A DNA stretch of 7,480 bases from contig JAAZDA010000105.1 in the NCBI GenBank assembly GCA_012512995.1, positions 1-7,480 of the forward strand. The letters are read 5' to 3'. The notes under the pieces are model-generated. The model was not told the DNA's origin and made no database searches. It saw nothing but the letters and a program-made list of their open reading frames with translations. The first letter of the stretch is position 1. Each line of letters starts with the position of its first letter. The stretch is from Clostridiales bacterium. GTDB taxonomy: Bacteria; Bacillota; Clostridia; Lachnospirales; Lachnospiraceae. Made by a program: the position numbers and the translations under genes. Positions 1 through 7,321 of the stretch are shown here, in pieces.

Positions 1-1556
1 AATACATTCTCATCATAATCGACTCCGCCTGTCTCCCGTCGGCAGATCCTTGCGAATATTGAATTCACCGCATCGAGAACAGTCCTGCGGCTCCTGAAAT
101 TTCTGTCGAGGTCCACGCGGATCCTATGCTCATCGTCCTCTTTGTACTCAGCATATTTGTTCATGAATATTTCAGGCCTTGCGAGCCTGAATTTATATAT
201 ACTCTGCTTGACGTCGCCTACCATGAAACGGTCATAGTTCCCATTCTCTTCGCCGGATATCATACTGAGCATCATTTCCTGCACGTCATTGCTGTCCTGA
301 TACTCATCAATAAGGACTTCTTTGAAATAATCCTGGTAGGACAGAGCTGCCTTGCTGGGTCTGACCGATCCGTTATCTCCGCGGTCGCAGAGTATCATCA
401 GCGCCATGTGTTCGAGATCGTTGAAATCTATGACGCTGTCGTCCTTCTTGGCCGCAGAGAAGTCATCGGCGAATTCCTGTGTCAGCCTTATGAGCTCACC
501 CAGAGGTCCTCTGGCATCGCACATCTTCTTCACTATGATCCCGGGGGATTCAGCAAAGAAGTCAGCGTTCAAAGCTTTTAGTTTACCCTTTATATCATCT
601 CTCCCGCCCTTGACCGCATCCTTCATTTCAGGATCGATGTCGGAATACTTCTTGCCACGCGTCGACGGTATTTTGTCCCATTCTGAACAGCAGCAGATGG
701 AAATGCTGTTCCAGAGAGCTTTCCATACCGATGTTCCAGTGGCCGTCACCGCAGCCGCGGCCGCTCTTACAGGTGCAAAACGCGCCTTGCTCTCATTCTC
801 AAGGAAGTCCGCATATGGGTATGGTCCTCCCGTCTCTTCGCTGAGTTTCACAAGCTCTGAATATTCATCCTCGTATTCGCCTATCGTCTCTGCCACCTGA
901 AGCAGAAAATCACGCACCCAGTTCTTCATAAATAATTCATCTTCTGATGCGCAGTCGTAGTCAGCCCTTCTCTGTGCCAGCCATTCATCGGGCCACGGGT
1001 GGCTCATGGCATTTTTATACAGCGTAAGGATCCTGTCATTGAGATCGCTGTCGTTCATTCCCGGGCAGAAATACTCGATACATTGATGGAATTCTTCCGT
1101 TCCCTTCTTATGTTCTTCCTCGAGCATTTTGTCGAGTTCTTCGCCGGCACGCATCTTGGTCTCCATCTCATCCATCTGTCTGAATCCCGGGTCGAGACCT
1201 ATATCATTGAAATTGTTGCGAAGCAGAAAGGTGCAGAAACTGTCAATCGTTGTTATCTGAGCATTATGAAGAAGCGTCGCCTGGCGCTGGAGATGACGAT
1301 TCTCCGGATCGCGCTCAAGTCTCTTTTCTATCGCCGCCGCTATCTTCTCTCTCATCTGCGAAGCAGCAGCCTTGGTAAAGGTCACTACAAGAAGACGGTC
1401 CACATCAAAGGGTTCATCCCCATCTGTGATCATCTTTACTATCCTTTCGACGAGGACGGCTGTCTTACCGCTGCCCGCCGCCGCCGAGACCAGTATATTC
1501 CTGTTTCTCAGGTCAATGACCTTCTGCTGACTGTCAGTAAATCTCATAGCACCCAT
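1..1556 (-). CDS. addA: AddA, helicase-nuclease subunit A (N-terminal 518 codons; C-terminus beyond the window)
   Basis: UvrD/Rep-type (SF1A) 3'-5' helicase and nuclease subunit of the AddAB double-strand-break resection enzyme, acting in the cytoplasm with AddB and upstream of RecA. I translated the minus strand through the region and found one open frame with no stop. Visible motifs: Walker A AAAGSGKT (25-32), motif Ia VTFTKAAA (58-65), TIDSFC (103-108), Walker B IDEYQD (416-421), motif III GDVKQSIYKFR (447-457) and motif IV NFRS (486-489). The family is about 1200 residues, so the remaining helicase motifs and the C-terminal nuclease domain lie off the left edge; this is truncation by the window, not a broken gene. 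The start is ATG at 1556, one base after the addB stop, with GGGAAG about 10 bases upstream inside addB; a second in-frame ATG lies at 1547. A Cys-Cys-Cys run (288-290) sits in a variable region. Nearby plus-strand reading frames are antisense shadows. Confidence 0.97.
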   Translation of the reverse strand, partial: MGAMRFTDSQQKVIDLRNRNILVSAAAGSGKTAVLVERIVKMITDGDEPFDVDRLLVVTFTKAAASQMREKIAAAIEKRLERDPENRHLQRQATLLHNAQITTIDSFCTFLLRNNFNDIGLDPGFRQMDEMETKMRAGEELDKMLEEEHKKGTEEFHQCIEYFCPGMNDSDLNDRILTLYKNAMSHPWPDEWLAQRRADYDCASEDELFMKNWVRDFLLQVAETIGEYEDEYSELVKLSEETGGPYPYADFLENESKARFAPVRAAAAAVTATGTSVWKALWNSISICCCSEWDKIPSTRGKKYSDIDPEMKDAVKGGRDDIKGKLKALNADFFAESPGIIVKKMCDARGPLGELIRLTQEFADDFSAAKKDDSVIDFNDLEHMALMILCDRGDNGSVRPSKAALSYQDYFKEVLIDEYQDSNDVQEMMLSMISGEENGNYDRFMVGDVKQSIYKFRLARPEIFMNKYAEYKEDDEHRIRVDLDRNFRSRRTVLDAVNSIFARICRRETGGVDYDENV

Positions 1557-1557
1557 A

Positions 1558-4500
1558 TCAGTCTTTCTTCCCGCCTTTTGTCCTGCTGCCTGGTATCCTC
1601 AGATCAAGACCGCAGGCATTCCTGTAAGGGCAGTACCTGCACGCATCATCATTTCCGTCCCTGAACGGCTCTGTCTCTATCCTTCCGTCCAGAATTCCGC
1701 GCCCCATTTCCTTCATCTTTCCGTATGCACTATCGCGAAGTCCGTCAAAACTCTCGCTGGTGTACAGTCTTGCCGATGCCGAAACTGTTCCATCCTTTTT
1801 ATACGAAACAGGAATCACTTCCGAACTCCCACTTCCGGTCGCGGTATCCAGCAGAGCAATCACAGCTCCATCATTCATCAGCATTCCGGTAGGCCGGAGC
1901 TTCCTGCGTCTCTCATCCTCAATATCTTCCTCTCCGGATGTGACCTTAGCCGTCTCTTCTATGAGCGGATCCTGGAGCCTGCAATAGAACATCGCGGCTG
2001 GCACAACACTTCTGCCCGGCTCATGTTTTGCCATATTCTCCATGAACTCTGTCATATATACCACGAGCTGCAGCTGCCTGCCCTCGTTGATCTTATCAAG
2101 GGAGAGATCCCTGTTCCCGGATTTATAATCTATGATCTTTACATAGGTGGCACTCTCACCCCTGCAGACATCCACCCTGTCGATTCTTCCCCTGAGGAAC
2201 ATAGCCCTTCCGCCGCTCCCCTCATCAAGGAATATCTTCACTCCGTCTATGGATTCAGGCTCCGTCGTCCCGAAAGGAAGCTCGAATGCATACGGCTCGA
2301 AGCTGCTGCTCCGCTCCTGATACTGCAGTGTGTCGACGGTCCTTGCGAGCACCCTTTTCATTCTGGCCAGAAGATATGTGCTCCGCGCCGTGGAGTGCAG
2401 GATGCGACCGCCGTAGATCTCGGCTCCCTCATCAAGAATATGAGAAGATATCGCTTCTCCCTGTTCCCTGCTGAAGCTCTTCCACGTAAGCCCTTCTTTG
2501 ATAAGTTCCCTGGAAAACAGGTTCAGCGCGTCATGCAGTACAATGCCCGTATCGGCCGGGCTCAGGACAAAGCTTTCCCTCTCGCGGAGTCTGAGTCCAT
2601 ACTGCAGGTACTGTCTCGCATAGCAGTCAGCGCATTGCTCAAGTCTGCTGACCGAGCCGCTGACCGTATTACCATAGATTTTTTCAGCAGCGCTCTTTGA
2701 AAGCCGCCCCGGCGTATAATTCATGAACGCGGCGCCCTTAAGCTTCATCATCTGATCCCTGAGCCCGCTTCCTGAAGCCGTATCGCAGCATACGCCGTAA
2801 ACAGTCAGGAATCCGCGCTTCTCAGAGAGCTTATCTGCCCCGTCATAATACCCGTCCGCATACCGGCGCAGAGAGTCCGCCACGAAAGCTACACTGTCCT
2901 CAGGGAAAACAAGTTGTTCCTCCACAGTCCGGCGCTCCGGTGCCTCCACCCTTCCGTCAGACAGACTCCCCGGGAAGAGCTTCTCCAGCATCGCTATCAG
3001 GTATGAAGGTCTCATGCTCCTTCCGTCAGTCGCAACATCAGCGTATGAAACGCACAGCATATTATCAGGTGTTGTCAGGTTCAGATAAAGATAGAGCCGC
3101 TGGATATACATTTGTTTTCTCGGTGCCGGAGCCAGCTCCACGCCGGCTCCCTCAAGGAACTCCCTGTCAGGGTCCGAAATCATTCCGCCCTTGCCTGCGC
3201 CGGCCGGAATGTTACCATCGTCAGCGCCGAGAACAAAGAGCACTTTGACCTGTGTGAGCCTTGATCTCTCGAGATCTCCCACTAGGACATGATCTGCCTG
3301 CTGCGGCAGCGTTCCAAGATTTATCTCGGCAAAACCAGCTTCAAGAAGCTCAAGATAATCCTTTGACGAAATCGGTTCGTCGCCCAGCAGGTCACTTATT
3401 TCATGCAGGAGCTCATCAACGCTCTGCCATATCTGAGTGTACTCATCCGCTCTGACAAGATCCCCGGCAGCGCGGAACTCCTCAGCCTTTTCATCCATTT
3501 TCTCCTGTACGCGCTGCTGCGCAAGAAAGTTCCTGAGGCGCTCTGTCCTCTTGCCGGCGCTCTCACCGTTTTCCGCATCCTCATAAAGCGGAGCAAAACT
3601 ATCCACAAGGGTCTTTCTCGCAGGCTCAAGCTGCGCATTGAACGCCATTTCCCACTTCTTCCTGCCGGCAATTCCGCGCGCCAGACAATAGTTCTCAAGG
3701 AGATCAGTCTCGTCTGTAGTGATGTCTGCCAGTCCGCACCTTAGATAATGAAAAACAGATTCATACGACCAGTTATCCGACCTTATCTTCTCAGCGCCCC
3801 TTATGGCCTCTATCAGCGGGTTGTGCATCACTTTCTTCGTGACATCGACATATACCGGTATCCCATAGCGCGCACAGTATTTACGCACCGGATCCTCATA
3901 AGAAGCCATGTCACCGGTGACCACGGCAAAATCTCTGTAGCAGAAGCCGCGCTGTCTTATAATGTCGCTTATCATTATGCACATCTGGCGGACTTCCTCT
4001 GCGATGGAAGAAGCCTCATAAATGCGGAATGCACAGTGATTTTCTGTATCACATAATTTATCCGTAAATGGAACTGCAGGATATCTGAAAAGGTTCTTCT
4101 CGAGATGTGAAAGAGGGGCTGTTGCTGAGAATCTCACAGGCACGCAGGACGCCTTCATGCTGCGATCCATGCCGATATATTCATCTGCAACGTGCTGTAC
4201 TCCGAGATCCGCCGCAAGGGCGGAAAGATCTTTGACTGTCTTTCTTGTCAGATAGAACAGGTCTTCCGGTGCACCGGCTGATGAGGAAGTCAGGACCTCA
4301 TCCGGAGTTATCCCGCCATCTGAGGACAGGGTGAGACTTATTATCACTTCCGGTGCATATTTCATGATCTGGGCTACAACGCGGTTCTGAACGGGCGTGA
4401 AGCCTGTAAATCCATCGAAAACAAATACTGACTCTGCTGCAAAAGCAGAGCGTGACACGGCTTCGGCCACAAGATCGAGCGTCTCTTCTGTTGTTACAAA

Positions 4501-5112
4501 GCGCTCATGTTCATAATCAAGAAATGTTCTGTAGATTGTCTGGAGATCCTTGAGGCGCGCCACCAGTGCGCCCCTGCGGCCGTCTTTTGCCGCATAATCT
4601 ATAAGCTGATTAATGTCTTCCGGTGTTATACCGTATTGCATGAATTCCGAGATGGCCGATTTTACTTCAGAAATATATCCTTCACGTTTGAGATTGCCGC
4701 CTATTACCGGCAGACTGCCGGCTATCTTCCCGGCAAGTTTTCTGATTATCAGGCTCTTGCCCACATCGCCGAGTGCCCTGACCTGCGCCGTGCCCGCCTC
4801 TTCGAATATGCGGTGTGATAACCTGCCAAAGCTCAGCACATCTATATTCAGTATCCCACGGGAAGGATGTGCCATAACGATATCCTTCTGCGTCTGCATC
4901 GTATACTGTTCGGGAACAATAAAGACATAATTTGCAGCCTTCACCTTGCCCGCCTGGCTTTTCGACCCGGCAGCTCCGCTTTCATCATTGTCACCGGTCT
5001 CATGCATCCCGAACTGGGCGCGCAGTGATTCCGTCGCTCTGTCAATGATCTCTTTATGCAGTTCAGTGCTCTTTCCTGCGCCCGAGGCGCCGAAAACAAA
5101 TCTATAGCTCAT
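1558..5112 (-). CDS. addB: AddB, helicase-nuclease subunit B with iron-sulfur nuclease domain
   Basis: Second subunit of AddAB; in Bacillus AddB carries a helicase-like fold used for Chi recognition and a RecB-type nuclease that cuts one DNA strand. The product is 1184 residues, close to the 1166 of B. subtilis, and similar in content along its length. Visible: Walker A GASGAGKST (8-16), the motif around SRLEQCADC, the nuclease core GRIDRVD followed by IIDYKSG with D995 and K997, then the QLQ motif, and a C-terminal CX2CX5C at C1158, C1161 and C1167. C830 aligns with the upstream ligand, so the four-cysteine 4Fe-4S site is complete. I chose ATG at 5112 because the Walker A then sits where the family has it and GGTGGAG lies just upstream; a TTG at 5124 would add four residues but lies directly after the terminator U-tract with no ribosome site. 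It is followed by addA after one base, implying one transcript and probably coupled translation. Confidence 0.97.
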   Translation of the reverse strand: MSYRFVFGASGAGKSTELHKEIIDRATESLRAQFGMHETGDNDESGAAGSKSQAGKVKAANYVFIVPEQYTMQTQKDIVMAHPSRGILNIDVLSFGRLSHRIFEEAGTAQVRALGDVGKSLIIRKLAGKIAGSLPVIGGNLKREGYISEVKSAISEFMQYGITPEDINQLIDYAAKDGRRGALVARLKDLQTIYRTFLDYEHERFVTTEETLDLVAEAVSRSAFAAESVFVFDGFTGFTPVQNRVVAQIMKYAPEVIISLTLSSDGGITPDEVLTSSSAGAPEDLFYLTRKTVKDLSALAADLGVQHVADEYIGMDRSMKASCVPVRFSATAPLSHLEKNLFRYPAVPFTDKLCDTENHCAFRIYEASSIAEEVRQMCIMISDIIRQRGFCYRDFAVVTGDMASYEDPVRKYCARYGIPVYVDVTKKVMHNPLIEAIRGAEKIRSDNWSYESVFHYLRCGLADITTDETDLLENYCLARGIAGRKKWEMAFNAQLEPARKTLVDSFAPLYEDAENGESAGKRTERLRNFLAQQRVQEKMDEKAEEFRAAGDLVRADEYTQIWQSVDELLHEISDLLGDEPISSKDYLELLEAGFAEINLGTLPQQADHVLVGDLERSRLTQVKVLFVLGADDGNIPAGAGKGGMISDPDREFLEGAGVELAPAPRKQMYIQRLYLYLNLTTPDNMLCVSYADVATDGRSMRPSYLIAMLEKLFPGSLSDGRVEAPERRTVEEQLVFPEDSVAFVADSLRRYADGYYDGADKLSEKRGFLTVYGVCCDTASGSGLRDQMMKLKGAAFMNYTPGRLSKSAAEKIYGNTVSGSVSRLEQCADCYARQYLQYGLRLRERESFVLSPADTGIVLHDALNLFSRELIKEGLTWKSFSREQGEAISSHILDEGAEIYGGRILHSTARSTYLLARMKRVLARTVDTLQYQERSSSFEPYAFELPFGTTEPESIDGVKIFLDEGSGGRAMFLRGRIDRVDVCRGESATYVKIIDYKSGNRDLSLDKINEGRQLQLVVYMTEFMENMAKHEPGRSVVPAAMFYCRLQDPLIEETAKVTSGEEDIEDERRRKLRPTGMLMNDGAVIALLDTATGSGSSEVIPVSYKKDGTVSASARLYTSESFDGLRDSAYGKMKEMGRGILDGRIETEPFRDGNDDACRYCPYRNACGLDLRIPGSRTKGGKKD

Positions 5113-5122
5113 ACACTCCACC
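5113..5122 (-). promoter_or_regulatory. addB ribosome binding site
   Basis: On the minus strand GGTGGAG (5122-5116) precedes the ATG at 5112. It pairs with the anti-Shine-Dalgarno either through GGTG (6 bases from ATG) or GGAG (3 bases, short). It is squeezed between the U-tract ending at 5127 and the start codon, and it supports ATG over the TTG at 5124. Expression may be modest. Confidence 0.55.
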
Positions 5123-5126
5123 AATT

Positions 5127-5162
5127 AAAAAAACAGCGAAAGGAAACATGTTCCTCCCGCTG
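5127..5162 (-). terminator. Intrinsic terminator of the permease gene
   Basis: Minus-strand stem CAGCGGGAGGAA (5162-5151), loop CATGT, arm TTCCTTTCGCTG (5145-5134): 12 pairs including two G-T pairs, followed by seven T (5133-5127). It begins 39 bases after the permease stop and ends 14 bases before the addB ATG, so it should uncouple addBA from permease transcription. On the plus strand no U-tract follows, so it looks one-directional. Confidence 0.9.
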
Positions 5163-5163
5163 C

Positions 5164-5192
5164 ATTATCACATCATATGTGATTTCAGACAA
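5164..5192 (-). promoter_or_regulatory. Candidate sigma-A promoter for addB-addA
   Basis: Minus strand TTGTCT (5192-5187, 4 of 6 matches), 17-base spacer, GATAAT (5169-5164, 5 of 6) with an upstream TG one base before the -10 (extended -10). The predicted start is near 5157, inside the 5' arm of the permease terminator. A transcript starting there lacks the CAGCG base of the stem, so it should not fold the terminator. It is the only good promoter I see between the permease and addB. Sequence-based prediction only. Confidence 0.6.
5167..5183. promoter_or_regulatory. Interrupted palindrome in the addB promoter spacer (possible operator)
   Basis: Perfect 7-base arms ATCACAT and ATGTGAT separated by three bases. 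It fills most of the spacer and overlaps the first three bases of the -10 of the candidate addB promoter, a typical position for a dimeric repressor. The half sites are in the opposite order to a Crp site and do not resemble the Gram-positive LexA box (CGAAC-N4-GTTCG). No regulator can be named; it could also be chance in AT-rich DNA. Confidence 0.45.
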
Positions 5193-5201
5193 GAACAGAA
5201 A

Positions 5202-6617
5202 TCAATTATTGTTATCTTTGGCCTTCTTTTCGTCTTCTTCCTCTTCAGAAAGACTCTCACCCTGTGCAATCTGGAAATCCACACCGGTGTCATTTGGTGT
5301 TTCCTCAGCAAAATTGTAATCCTTGCCCGGAAGTATTGCATTGAGAATAATACCTACAAACGAACCTACTGCAAGTCCTGAGAAGCTTATTGTAGTTGCT
5401 CCTACAGTAAATCCTACTGAACCTGCCGAACTGTAATTGATGCCGATCGAAAGAACAAGGATAAGTGCTGCGACTATAACATTGCGGCTCTTTGAAAAAT
5501 CCACCTTTGTCTCTACGATATTGCGGACACCGACTGCTGAGATCATTCCGTAGAGCACCAGTGAAATTCCTCCTATCGTTGCTGCCGGCATAACTTCGAT
5601 TATTGCTGCGAACTTGGGGCAGAATGAAAGGATAACAGCGAATACAGCTGCAAGTCTTATGACCCTTGGGTCATATACTCTTGTGAGCGTAAGGACACCT
5701 GTATTTTCTCCGTATGTTGTGTTGGCCGGAGCTCCGAAGAGTGACGCCACTGTTGTAGCAAGTCCGTCGCCTGTGAGTGTTCTGTGAAGGCCCGGATCCT
5801 GTATGAAGTTCTGGCCTACAGTTGAAGATATGGCTGAGATATCACCGATGTGTTCCATCATGGTCGCAAATGAAATGGGAACGATCATGATGACTGATGA
5901 AATAAGGAGTGATGTATTTACATTGCCGTTTGTCCAGATTCCGAATACTGTGCGATCCCACTGAACAGGAAGGCCTATCCATGCAGCTTCTCTTACTGCT
6001 GTGAAATCAATGAGCCCTGCAAATGCTGCCACAAGATATGATGAAACAACACCGAGGATGATAGGAATTACCTTGATCATTCCTTTACCCCAGATATTAC
6101 AAATTATGATCACCGCTATGGCTACAAGTGCTACCCACCAGTTAGTCGCGCAGTTATCTACAGCAGACTGTGACAGATTAAGACCTATTGCAATTATGAT
6201 AGGACCGGTCACTATAGGTGGGAAATACTTCATTACTTTTCTTGCACCGAATGCCTTGAAAAGGCCGGCAAGTACAAGGTACATGAGACCGGCAACAGCG
6301 ACACCGAAGCAAGCATACGGCAGAAGTTCTTTCTCCCCGTCAGGTGCTATAGCCGCGTATCCTGCTATGAACGCAAATGATGATCCAAGAAAAGCCGGAA
6401 CTTTTTTCTTTGTTATGGCATGGAACATAAGTGTTCCGATACCGGCAAAGAGCAATGTTGTTGAAACACTTAGTCCTGTCAGTACAGGTACAAGTACTGT
6501 AGCCCCGAACATTGCAAACATGTGCTGCAGACCAAGCAGCATCATTTTAGGAGCACCAAGCGCCCTCGCATCGTAAATAGGTTGTTCACCGATCTTGCTT
6601 TTTTTGACAGATGACAT
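5202..6617 (-). CDS. uraA: Uracil/xanthine permease, NCS2 (NAT/UraA) family
   Basis: Cytoplasmic-membrane nucleobase:H+ symporter, most like the uracil permeases UraA/PyrP; it would import uracil for salvage. The product is 471 residues, hydrophobic throughout as expected for the 14-segment UraA fold. Visible: QHMFAMFGATVLVPVLTGL near the N-terminus, the GSSFAFI motif, GPIIIAIGLNL, MMEHIGD in the segment equivalent to UraA TM8, and the NAT signature ENTGVLTLTR. E255 and E304 are 49 residues apart, matching UraA E241 and E290, the substrate-contacting glutamates. UraA H245 corresponds to D259 here. The tail ends in a charged stretch rich in E, D, K and N. I chose ATG at 6617 because GAGAGGGAG lies just upstream with about six bases spacing; a GTG at 6650 would add 11 polar residues but lies at the edge of a hairpin without its own ribosome site. 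It appears monocistronic, with its own promoter and terminator. Substrate is inferred from family; pyrP would be an equally fair symbol. Confidence 0.93.
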   Translation of the reverse strand: MSSVKKSKIGEQPIYDARALGAPKMMLLGLQHMFAMFGATVLVPVLTGLSVSTTLLFAGIGTLMFHAITKKKVPAFLGSSFAFIAGYAAIAPDGEKELLPYACFGVAVAGLMYLVLAGLFKAFGARKVMKYFPPIVTGPIIIAIGLNLSQSAVDNCATNWWVALVAIAVIIICNIWGKGMIKVIPIILGVVSSYLVAAFAGLIDFTAVREAAWIGLPVQWDRTVFGIWTNGNVNTSLLISSVIMIVPISFATMMEHIGDISAISSTVGQNFIQDPGLHRTLTGDGLATTVASLFGAPANTTYGENTGVLTLTRVYDPRVIRLAAVFAVILSFCPKFAAIIEVMPAATIGGISLVLYGMISAVGVRNIVETKVDFSKSRNVIVAALILVLSIGINYSSAGSVGFTVGATTISFSGLAVGSFVGIILNAILPGKDYNFAEETPNDTGVDFQIAQGESLSEEEEDEKKAKDNNN

Positions 6618-6620
6618 CTT

Positions 6621-6629
6621 CTCCCTCTC
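6621..6629 (-). promoter_or_regulatory. Permease ribosome binding site
   Basis: Minus-strand GAGAGGGAG; its GAGG core ends six bases before the ATG at 6617. It decides the start in favour of this ATG over the GTG at 6650. It lies five bases after the leader hairpin, so protein binding at the hairpin could reach it. Confidence 0.7.
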
Positions 6630-6634
6630 TTTCT

Positions 6635-6650
6635 GTGTCCTCCCGGACAC
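6635..6650 (-). promoter_or_regulatory. 5'-terminal hairpin in the permease leader (possible PyrR-like or stability element)
   Basis: Minus-strand GTGTCC, loop GGGA, GGACAC: six perfect pairs. With the predicted start near 6652 it would sit within a few bases of the RNA 5' end and just before the ribosome site. The top reads UCCGGGAGG, close to the PyrR-binding consensus UCCNGNGAGG but one base short between UCC and GAGG, and I see no lower stem or purine bulge. It may be only a 5' stabilising hairpin. Confidence 0.45.
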
Positions 6651-6658
6651 CCCGTAAT

Positions 6659-6687
6659 ATTCTACCGATAGCTTTTATCAACGTCAA
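6659..6687 (-). promoter_or_regulatory. Sigma-A-type promoter of the permease
   Basis: Minus strand TTGACG (6687-6682, 5 of 6 matches), 17-base spacer, TAGAAT (6664-6659, 5 of 6). Predicted start about 6652, giving a leader of roughly 35 bases. It lies directly after the upstream gene's terminator, consistent with an independent transcription unit. Confidence 0.75.
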
Positions 6688-6700
6688 GGAATTTTGACTC

Positions 6701-6739
6701 AAAAAAACACCGGTGCAGGTATCTCACCCGCGCCGGTGT
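6701..6739 (-). terminator. Intrinsic terminator of the acidic membrane-anchored protein gene
   Basis: Minus-strand outer stem ACACCGG (6739-6733) with CCGGTGT (6713-6707), one C/A mismatch, inner stem GCGGGT with ACCTGC and loop GAGAT, then a run of T (6707-6701). It starts six bases after the stop codon. The stem is GC-rich and should be efficient. Confidence 0.92.
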
Positions 6740-6744
6740 GCTTT

Positions 6745-7314
6745 CTATGATTTACTGTCATCAAAGAATTCATCTACATTATCTGATTTTTCTTCCGCAT
6801 TACTGTTTACTGTCGTATATGTTTTTTCTTTATCATTTACTATGTCTCTGACTTTTCCGGCTGATTCAACCACTGCATCCTTGAACTGAACAGCCGTGTC
6901 ACCGACCACTTTAAGGATATCTTCTCCTTTGGGGCCGATCGTTTCCTTCACCTTGGGAACCACTTCAGTCCTGACTTTATCTGCAGCACTGGTCGCTGTC
7001 TCTTTGAGAGTAGTATATGCCCTCTCAGCAAACGCAGCAGCATCGCTCACATAATCTTCATCAGCTCCGCTGTCGACGTCAGGATCAGTAAAACCTTTGC
7101 TGTTCTCATCTTCACGGCTGTCATCGTCATCTGATGAATCGTCAGTTTCTTCACAAGCTTCGTCTGGATCCTCATCAGCAGGTGACTTATCACCGGTGTC
7201 AGCATCGGAATCACATACTGATTCTTTGGAACTGCTCTTCAGATAACCGTATACACCGACAGCTGCAACTGTAAATACAGCCAGGCCAAATAGTGTCTTG
7301 CCAAATTTGCTCAT
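6745..7314 (-). CDS. Small membrane-anchored, highly acidic protein with YtxH-like N-terminus (function unknown)
   Basis: I do not recognise a named function. The 189-residue product starts MSKFGKTLFGL and has one hydrophobic segment (about 8-25) flanked by lysines, so it is probably membrane anchored; there is no lipobox and no convincing cleavage site. This opening resembles YtxH-type proteins. Residues 31-91 are a low-complexity linker in which 28 of 61 residues are D or E and only three are K or R, with single cysteines at C34 and C54. Residues 92-165 look like an amphipathic helix with alternating K, E, V and A, reminiscent of YtxH or LEA-like helices, followed by an acidic tail (DEFFDD). 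The start is well supported: AGGAGGT lies seven bases before the ATG at 7314. It is followed at once by its own terminator, so it is monocistronic. YtxH proteins in Bacillus are linked to general stress, but this similarity is a pattern judgement only. That it is a real gene is nearly certain; its role is not. Confidence 0.88.
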   Translation of the reverse strand: MSKFGKTLFGLAVFTVAAVGVYGYLKSSSKESVCDSDADTGDKSPADEDPDEACEETDDSSDDDDSREDENSKGFTDPDVDSGADEDYVSDAAAFAERAYTTLKETATSAADKVRTEVVPKVKETIGPKGEDILKVVGDTAVQFKDAVVESAGKVRDIVNDKEKTYTTVNSNAEEKSDNVDEFFDDSKS

Positions 7315-7321
7315 GTATGTT

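Noticed and set aside
688..696. Three consecutive cysteines in AddA (288-290) as a possible metal site
   Set aside because: They lie in a variable region without further spaced cysteines or histidines, and the AddAB iron-sulfur site is fully accounted for in AddB.
126..1664. Long plus-strand open frames opposite addA (126-581, 352-900, 999-1664)
   Set aside because: They are antisense to a continuous AddA frame carrying all expected helicase motifs, their translations show no family features, and no ribosome sites precede them.
1760..4930. Plus-strand open frames opposite addB and a 100-codon minus-strand frame at 3396-3698
   Set aside because: All lie within intact addB in other frames; compositionally they are shadows of its codons.
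5102..5149. 15-codon minus-strand frame starting in the terminator loop after GGGAGGAA and overlapping the addB start (possible leader peptide)
   Set aside because: The Shine-Dalgarno to ATG spacing is only about three bases, the G-rich run is the terminator stem, and RNA from the predicted addB promoter would be almost leaderless for it.
5167..5183. Crp/Fnr-type site reading of the TCACA/TGTGA palindrome
   Set aside because: The half sites are in inverted order relative to the TGTGA-N6-TCACA consensus and the spacing is five, so the motif fits no Crp-type site.
5056..5381. Plus-strand frames across the addB/permease junction (5056-5319, 5148-5381)
   Set aside because: They run through the terminator and antisense to the ends of two well-supported genes, with no ribosome site.
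6001..6576. 191-codon plus-strand frame opposite the permease
   Set aside because: Antisense to the conserved membrane segments of the permease; no ribosome site and no recognisable protein features.
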